From contig DAOLUH010000007.1 in assembly GCA_035420085.1 (NCBI GenBank), positions 1 through 64,000 of the forward strand: a stretch of DNA of 64,000 nucleotides. Direction: 5' to 3'. The translations under genes were made by a program, and so were the position numbers. Below, piece by piece: positions 59,289 through 64,000 of the stretch. Within the stretch, counting starts at the first letter, position 1; each line of letters opens with the position of its first letter. Under the pieces are notes generated by a model. That model did not search any database. It saw only the letters and a list, made by a program, of their open reading frames with translations, and was not told where the DNA came from. Source of the stretch: DSWT01 sp035420085. GTDB taxonomy: Bacteria > Chloroflexota > Anaerolineae > B4-G1 > SLSP01.

Positions 59289-60530
59289 ATGAAAATTCTA
59301 CACGTCGTCCAGGGTTACATCCCTGCTATTGGAGGAACCGAGCGGCTGATTCAGAAGGTTTCGGAGAAGCTCGTCGCGCGATATGGCGATGTAGTGACAG
59401 TTTTTACGACGACTGCCTACAACTGTGAGTTGTTTTGGCGTACTGACCAACCGCAGTTGCCTGCCGGTACAGAAATTATCAACGGTGTGACAGTGCGGCG
59501 TTTTCCTGTTTTTAATCGTTTGGGGCCAGTCTTGAGGCTGCTTGCCGGCGGCGCCTACTTATTACATCTCCCGTTCAACGATCGGCTACGCACGTGGCAG
59601 AACGGGCCTATTGTACCTGGATTGGGGCGAGAAATCATACGCTGCGATGCTGAGGTAGTCGCTGCTTCCTCTTTCCCTCTGCTACACATGCATACGACGC
59701 TGCGTGCTGGTCAGCAGAAAGGTGTACCTGTGGTCTTACATGGAGGCATTCACACCGCAGATACTTATGGCTTTAATCGTCCAGTGATCTATAAGACAAT
59801 TCGAGCTGCAATGGCCTATATCGCCAACACACAATTTGAGGCCGATTATGTGATGACGAAAGGTGTTGCTCCGGAGAAGATTCATGTAGTTGGGGTGGGG
59901 GTGGATGTAGAATCGCTATCGCACATTGATACGGGGGCAATTCGGCAGCGGTACGGTTGGGCGACGGATGCACCGGTCATCGCCTTTGTGGGGCAGCAAG
60001 TGCCGCACAAGGGCGTGGATATGCTCCTAACTGCTATGCCGGTCATTTGGACCGAATACCCTCAGGCTTGCCTGTTGTTAGCTGGAGCGCGGACATCGTA
60101 CTCGGAGCATATTGACCATTGGCTTGCGGAGTTGTCCCCGTCACAACGTATGCAAGTGGCGGTCATCAACAATTTCCCGGAAGAGGAGAAGGCCAACATT
60201 TTCGCTGCGTGCGATATGTTGGTTTTCCCCTCGGCGCATGAATCCTTTGGGATCGTGATTTTGGAAGCCTGGGCGGCAGGAAAACCAGTCATTGGAGTGC
60301 GGGTGGGTGCGGTCGCATCGGTTATAGATGAGGGAAAGAACGGGATATTAATTCGCCATCGTAGTGTGCCAGATTTGGTGACAGCGATCCGGACACTCAT
60401 CCACAATCCTGCTTTGGCGCGAGAATTGGGAGAGCATGGACGACAGAAAGTTTTGCACCGGTATACCTGGGATCTCGTAGCAGACAGGTTCCGCGAAGTT
60501 TATCAGCAAAGTATCGGGAATAAGACCTGA
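59289..60530 (+). CDS. Family 4 glycosyltransferase
   Basis: GT-B retaining enzyme of 413 residues. The N-terminal Rossmann half opens MKILHVVQGYIPAIGGTERLIQ. The C-terminal half has VGQQVPHKGVDMLLTAMP and the donor-binding HESFGIVILEAWAAGKPVIGVRVGA with the family E(x7)E pair. It begins 8 nt after the previous gene in the same direction. Sugar and acceptor are unknown. Confidence 0.93.
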   Translation: MKILHVVQGYIPAIGGTERLIQKVSEKLVARYGDVVTVFTTTAYNCELFWRTDQPQLPAGTEIINGVTVRRFPVFNRLGPVLRLLAGGAYLLHLPFNDRLRTWQNGPIVPGLGREIIRCDAEVVAASSFPLLHMHTTLRAGQQKGVPVVLHGGIHTADTYGFNRPVIYKTIRAAMAYIANTQFEADYVMTKGVAPEKIHVVGVGVDVESLSHIDTGAIRQRYGWATDAPVIAFVGQQVPHKGVDMLLTAMPVIWTEYPQACLLLAGARTSYSEHIDHWLAELSPSQRMQVAVINNFPEEEKANIFAACDMLVFPSAHESFGIVILEAWAAGKPVIGVRVGAVASVIDEGKNGILIRHRSVPDLVTAIRTLIHNPALARELGEHGRQKVLHRYTWDLVADRFREVYQQSIGNKT

Positions 60531-60543
60531 AGGAGAGCAGGCG

Positions 60544-61542
60544 TTGAACTCACATATCCCCTTGGTCAATGTCGTGATCCCTAGTTGGAATGGTCAGGCT
60601 TTGCTGGTTGCCTGCCTTGAGGCGCTTCAGCAGCAGACTCTCCGGGATTTCGCGGTGTATGTCGTGGATAATGGCTCCACCGATGGATCCGTAGCTTACC
60701 TTGCGGAGCATTTCCCCCAAGCTAAAGTGATAACCAACACACAAAATTTAGGATTTGCGACAGCGGTCAATCAGGGCATCCGTGCTGGTCAGTCCAGATA
60801 TGTGGCGGTTTTGAACAATGACACTGAAGTTTCGCCCGACTGGCTGGCGGTGTTGGTATCCACAGCTGAAAATTCCCCTGACGTTGGTATGTGTGCCAGC
60901 AAGATGCTATTTGCTGATAATGCGCAGATGATTAATTCCACCGGTATTTGTGTGGATCGTGTGGGGATGGTGTGGGACCGGAGAGGCGGTGAAAGCGATG
61001 ATGCTGCGGAAGTTGGTCCTGTTGAGATTTTTGGCCCATGCGGTGGGGCAGCTCTATACCGGCGAGAGATGCTTGATGCTATAGGATTGTTCGATGAAGA
61101 TTTTTTTGCCTATATGGAAGACGTTGATCTTGCCTGGCGAGCGCGCATTGCCGGCTGGCGTTGTATGTATGTCCCTCAGGCGCGTGTACTACACCGTCAT
61201 TCGTCCACCGGTAAGGAAGGTTCTCCATTTAAGAGCTTTCACCTGGGACGTAACAAAGTATGGCTGATAGCTAAAAACTACCCGTTTTATACATTTTGGT
61301 ACTATGTACCGTTACTTTTGTTCTATGATGTGCTGGCTGTACTATTTATGTTTGTGATGCGTGGTGATGTTCACACATTGCGGGGACGTTGGGCTGGATG
61401 GCGCCGAATATCCCAGATGTGGCGAAAACGCCCGCATATCTCGACGACTGAACGTAAGGATATTGCCTATCTATTGGCGCCTGTATGGCCCTGGCGTGTT
61501 CTACACCGTTATCAACATTTATCATCTACGGCTTTGGAGTAG
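60544..61542 (+). CDS. Family 2 glycosyltransferase (rhamnosyltransferase-like)
   Basis: Protein of 332 residues using a TTG start at 60544, supported by GGAGAG 6 nt upstream and alignment of the first strand with the family. Motifs: NVVIPSWNGQALLVACLEAL, YVVDNGSTDGS, LNNDTEVSPDW, FGPCGGAALYRREML and YMEDVDLAWRARIAGW. One or two hydrophobic helices (about 250-285) near the C-terminus suggest membrane association. It is the last gene of the low-GC glycan cluster; a 45-nt gap and a composition change follow. Confidence 0.92.
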   Translation: MNSHIPLVNVVIPSWNGQALLVACLEALQQQTLRDFAVYVVDNGSTDGSVAYLAEHFPQAKVITNTQNLGFATAVNQGIRAGQSRYVAVLNNDTEVSPDWLAVLVSTAENSPDVGMCASKMLFADNAQMINSTGICVDRVGMVWDRRGGESDDAAEVGPVEIFGPCGGAALYRREMLDAIGLFDEDFFAYMEDVDLAWRARIAGWRCMYVPQARVLHRHSSTGKEGSPFKSFHLGRNKVWLIAKNYPFYTFWYYVPLLLFYDVLAVLFMFVMRGDVHTLRGRWAGWRRISQMWRKRPHISTTERKDIAYLLAPVWPWRVLHRYQHLSSTALE

Positions 61543-61587
61543 CCGAATTGACTCTCAAATGATACTTTTCGCACAAGGAGCATTCTC

Positions 61588-62682
61588 ATGACCACAATCA
61601 CCATCCACGGCCCCGAATTCTGGATCAATGGCCGGCCCACCTACGCGAGCCGCACCTTCGCCGGGCGCAAAATTCAAGGTCTGCTCTTCAATGTACGCGC
61701 CGTGCAGGCGACGTTCGACGATGAGAACCCCGCCACGCGCGCCTACTGGGCCTATCCCGACACCGGCGTGTGGGACCCCGACCGCAACACCGATGAGTTT
61801 TGCGCGGCGCTGCCCGCGTGGCGCGATCACGGCGTGCTGGCGTTTACGCTCAACGCGCAGGGCGGCGGCGCGCGCTACAACGCCGAGGTCTACGACCATT
61901 ACGACAACAGCGCCTTTACTCGCGAAGGCGCGCTCAAGCCAGCCTACGCCGACCGCTTCGCCCGCATCCTGGCTACCGCCGACAACCTCGGCATGGTCGC
62001 CATCGTGGGGATGTTCTACTGGAAACACACGCTCAAGATGCAGGGCGAACCGGCGTTCTGGCGCGCGGCGCGGGAGATGATGACGTTTTTGCGCGGCACC
62101 GGGCGGCGCAACATCCTCATCGAAATCGCCAACGAGACGGGACCGCGCTTTGGCTACGAGATCTTCCACGCGGACCGGGCGCACGAAATGATCAACGCGC
62201 TCAAGGTCGAATATCCCGAATTCCTCATCTCCACCAGCCAGGGCGGGCTGGATGTAGGGCGTGGCGACGAACTGCCGCCGCCGTCGCTTGTGCGCAGCGT
62301 GGATTTCATCATGCCGCACGGCAACGGCAACACGGCGGAGCAATTGGCCGCCGGCATCGAGACGATCCAGGCCATGCGCGAATTTCAACTCAATCCCAAG
62401 CCCATCCTCATCAACGAAGATTCCACCAGCGTCGCCAACCTCGATGTGGCGTGGCAGCGCTACGTCTCGTGGGGCTATTACGATCAAGGCTACGGCGGAT
62501 GGGGTGGCTACCGGCACGACATCCATATTGACTACAGCGAGAAGCCGCGCGAGAGCACTTATGCCGACCTGAGCGGCTTCCAGACCCCGCCGGTCAACTG
62601 GACGATCAATACACCGCACAAACGCGCGTTCTTCAGGCGCGTCGCCGAAGTCACCGGCTACGCGGAGCATCTCTGTGAGTGA
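61588..62682 (+). CDS. Glycosidase-like TIM-barrel protein
   Basis: Protein of 364 residues without a signal peptide. The sequence fits a clan GH-A barrel: EIANETG with Glu183 as candidate acid/base and ILINEDS with Glu277 as candidate nucleophile, with MPHGNGN and QGGLD in expected loop positions. FWINGRPTY at the start resembles glycosidases that begin with a small beta strand. The exact family is unclear and the substrate unknown. It overlaps the PHP gene by 8 nt, and a sulfatase follows, so the three may degrade a (sulfated) glycan or metabolise a related compound. GC content is back to the genome's high level. Confidence 0.75.
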   Translation: MTTITIHGPEFWINGRPTYASRTFAGRKIQGLLFNVRAVQATFDDENPATRAYWAYPDTGVWDPDRNTDEFCAALPAWRDHGVLAFTLNAQGGGARYNAEVYDHYDNSAFTREGALKPAYADRFARILATADNLGMVAIVGMFYWKHTLKMQGEPAFWRAAREMMTFLRGTGRRNILIEIANETGPRFGYEIFHADRAHEMINALKVEYPEFLISTSQGGLDVGRGDELPPPSLVRSVDFIMPHGNGNTAEQLAAGIETIQAMREFQLNPKPILINEDSTSVANLDVAWQRYVSWGYYDQGYGGWGGYRHDIHIDYSEKPRESTYADLSGFQTPPVNWTINTPHKRAFFRRVAEVTGYAEHLCE

Positions 62683-63574
62683 GTCGCAAGGGCGTTTCCG
62701 TTACACGACGGACGGCAACTGGTACAAGGGCAACACGCATCTGCACAGCACCGCTTCCGACGGCGGCAAGACGTTCGCTGAACTGGCGCGTATGTATGCC
62801 GGGATGGGCTACAACTTCCTCTGCCGCACCGATCATTGGGTCAGTTCCACTGTGAAAGCGGATGCCGAAAATTCCCCTGTGCTGTGGATTGACGGCATCG
62901 AACTGGATGGACGCGACGGCGGCGGCGCATATTTCCACGTCGCCTGCCTGGGAACGTTTACCGGCATCACCCGCGAGATGGGATTCGACGCGGCGCTCGC
63001 AGCCGCGCGGACGCAGGATGGCTTGTTGATCCTGGCGCATCCCCAATGGACGGGCAACACGTTCGATGACGCGCTGCGCTGGAATTTCCACGGTGTGGAG
63101 GTCTACAATCACGTCTGCCATTGGCTCAACGGCAAAGGGGACGGTGGCGCGTATTGGCACGCGATGCTGGCGCGACAGCCTCAGATACTTGGCCTGGCCT
63201 GTGATGATGCTCACATCCGCGCCGAACACCCCGGTTGGAATGGCGGCTGGATCGTGGTCAATGCGCCGGAACTGACGCAACGCGCGATTATGGCAGCCAT
63301 TCGCGCGGGAAATTTCTACTCAAGCACCGGCCCGGACTTTCACAGCATTGTGTGTGAGGGTAACACTGTCGCTATCGAAACCTCGCCGGTGCAATTTGCC
63401 CGTCTGGTCGGCCCAGCCTATCTGGGTAAACGCATCGGCGGCTTTGAGGGCAACTTGTTCACCGCAGCCAAGTTCGACATCCCGCCGGAATGGGCCTATG
63501 CCTACCTCCAAATCGAAGACGCGCAAGGCCGCCGTGCCTGGACAAACGCTTTGCGGGTAGACGGCAGACAGTAG
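62675..63574 (+). CDS. PHP-domain metal-dependent phosphoesterase-like protein
   Basis: Protein of 299 residues starting at GTG 62675, overlapping the previous stop. Metal-ligand motifs of the PHP fold are visible: HLHSTASDG (His22, His24), CRTDHW (Asp53, His54), a Glu-containing IDGIELDG and LAHPQW (His122), then ACDDAHI. Related proteins are often called CehA/McbA-like hydrolases. About 210-295 forms a beta-rich C-terminal part. The substrate is unknown; neighbours suggest a sugar derivative. The last residues and stop (VDGRQ-stop) are encoded by AGACRGT 7-mer repeats. Confidence 0.85.
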   Translation: MSESQGRFRYTTDGNWYKGNTHLHSTASDGGKTFAELARMYAGMGYNFLCRTDHWVSSTVKADAENSPVLWIDGIELDGRDGGGAYFHVACLGTFTGITREMGFDAALAAARTQDGLLILAHPQWTGNTFDDALRWNFHGVEVYNHVCHWLNGKGDGGAYWHAMLARQPQILGLACDDAHIRAEHPGWNGGWIVVNAPELTQRAIMAAIRAGNFYSSTGPDFHSIVCEGNTVAIETSPVQFARLVGPAYLGKRIGGFEGNLFTAAKFDIPPEWAYAYLQIEDAQGRRAWTNALRVDGRQ

Positions 63575-63586
63575 ACGGTAGACAGG
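63557..63586. repeat. AGACRGT heptamers at the PHP gene end
   Basis: TAGACGGC-AGACAGT-AGACGGT-AGACAGG: about four 7-nt units spanning the stop codon at 63572-63574. Confidence 0.85.
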
Positions 63587-63627
63587 GTTTCGTCCTCGTC
63601 TATCGTTCACTTATCAAGGAGATATAA

Positions 63628-64000
63628 ATGGCAAGTCATAACCCAGAGCGACCGAACATCCTGTTCATTTTGACCGACGATCAGGGGTATTGGGCGCTGG
63701 GATGCGCGGGCAATCCCGAAATCCACACGCCCAACCTGGATCGCTTGGCGGCGATGGGGATGCGCTTCGACAACTTCTTCTGCGCGTCGCCGGTGTGTTC
63801 GCCAGCGCGCGCCTCGATTCTTACCGGGCGCATCCCGTCACAGCACGGCATCCACGACTGGCTGCGCAAGGGCAACCTCGACGCGGCGCGCACGCCCGGC
63901 CTGGGGTGGGGGGATGACCGCGAGATCGAGTATCTCAAGGGTTTGTGCGCGTATACCGATGTACTGGCGGCGCATGGCTACATCTGCGGCATCAGCGGCA
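63628..64000 (+). CDS. Sulfatase, 5' part (runs off the window)
   Basis: The first 124 codons of a type I (formylglycine) sulfatase. ATG 63628 is preceded by AAGGAG at good spacing. RPNILFILTDDQGYWALGC carries the metal-binding Asp pair, and C57-SPAR61 with the following ASILTGR is the canonical sulfatase motif in which Cys57 becomes formylglycine. No signal peptide precedes it, so it would be cytoplasmic. The C-terminal part lies beyond position 64000. It probably belongs with the glycosidase-like and PHP genes upstream. Confidence 0.93.
   Translation, partial: MASHNPERPNILFILTDDQGYWALGCAGNPEIHTPNLDRLAAMGMRFDNFFCASPVCSPARASILTGRIPSQHGIHDWLRKGNLDAARTPGLGWGDDREIEYLKGLCAYTDVLAAHGYICGISG

Noticed and set aside
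1..64000. tRNA, rRNA or known riboswitch
   Set aside because: I looked for tRNA T-arm (GGTTCRANNCC) context and rRNA or riboswitch signatures and found none I could support by eye; a covariance-model scan would be decisive.

Overview
The window looks like chromosome of an uncultivated member of the Chloroflexota, probably near Anaerolineae. The reasons are family-level and not proof: mostly high GC, Thr/Pro-rich surface proteins with a C-terminal membrane anchor, a YLPLV motif in a secreted protein, DUF4012 and DUF2723 proteins beside glycosyltransferases, and many short intergenic repeats. A run of exactly 100 N inside a repeat array (37378-37477) indicates a scaffolded, possibly metagenomic, assembly. 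I saw no rRNA, tRNA or CRISPR array.

Layout. 1-8.5 kb: a HlyD-type lipoprotein; a REP-associated transposase (RAYT) flanked by its palindromes; an ABC-F ATPase preceded on its strand by a consensus promoter, a 21-codon leader ORF and a terminator (a probable attenuator); a frameshifted small gene; an M50 protease; alr and purA. 8.7-11 kb: a membrane-tethered histidine kinase fused to a NarL-type regulator. 11-33 kb: four large surface proteins (a GH13 amylase-like enzyme, a beta-helix-like protein, a 2,666-residue SdrD_B/Ca-loop/GEVED protein and a DUF11-like protein). All four end in one conserved Fn3-like module, a membrane helix and an Arg-rich tail. A type IIG/ISP-like restriction-methylation gene and a degenerate receiver protein lie among them. 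33-37 kb: a reverse-strand glmU-cdd-GAF sensor group. 37-42.7 kb: a four-base-overlapping pair made of an S26B signal-peptidase-like protein that carries a relative of the same Fn3-like module and a C25 (gingipain-family) protease, then an anchored glycosidase-like protein. 42.7-61.5 kb: a surface-glycan cluster (flippase-like, GT2, DUF2723, DUF4012, Wzt-type ATPase, methyltransferases, large multidomain glycosyltransferases) whose base composition drops sharply inside the Wzt gene and recovers after 61.5 kb. 61.6-64 kb: a glycosidase-like protein, a PHP-domain protein and the start of a sulfatase.

How it may work together (inference): the 11-33 kb proteins look like substrates of a C-terminal sorting or anchoring route. 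The S26B-like and C25 proteases are the best local candidates for the processing enzymes, and the DUF2723 protein and other transferases could glycosylate the Thr/Pro-rich stalks. A second theme is repeats: a REP palindrome family mobilised by the RAYT, and several unrelated tandem repeats that share a 7-nt period. Both families enter coding regions and supply stop codons.
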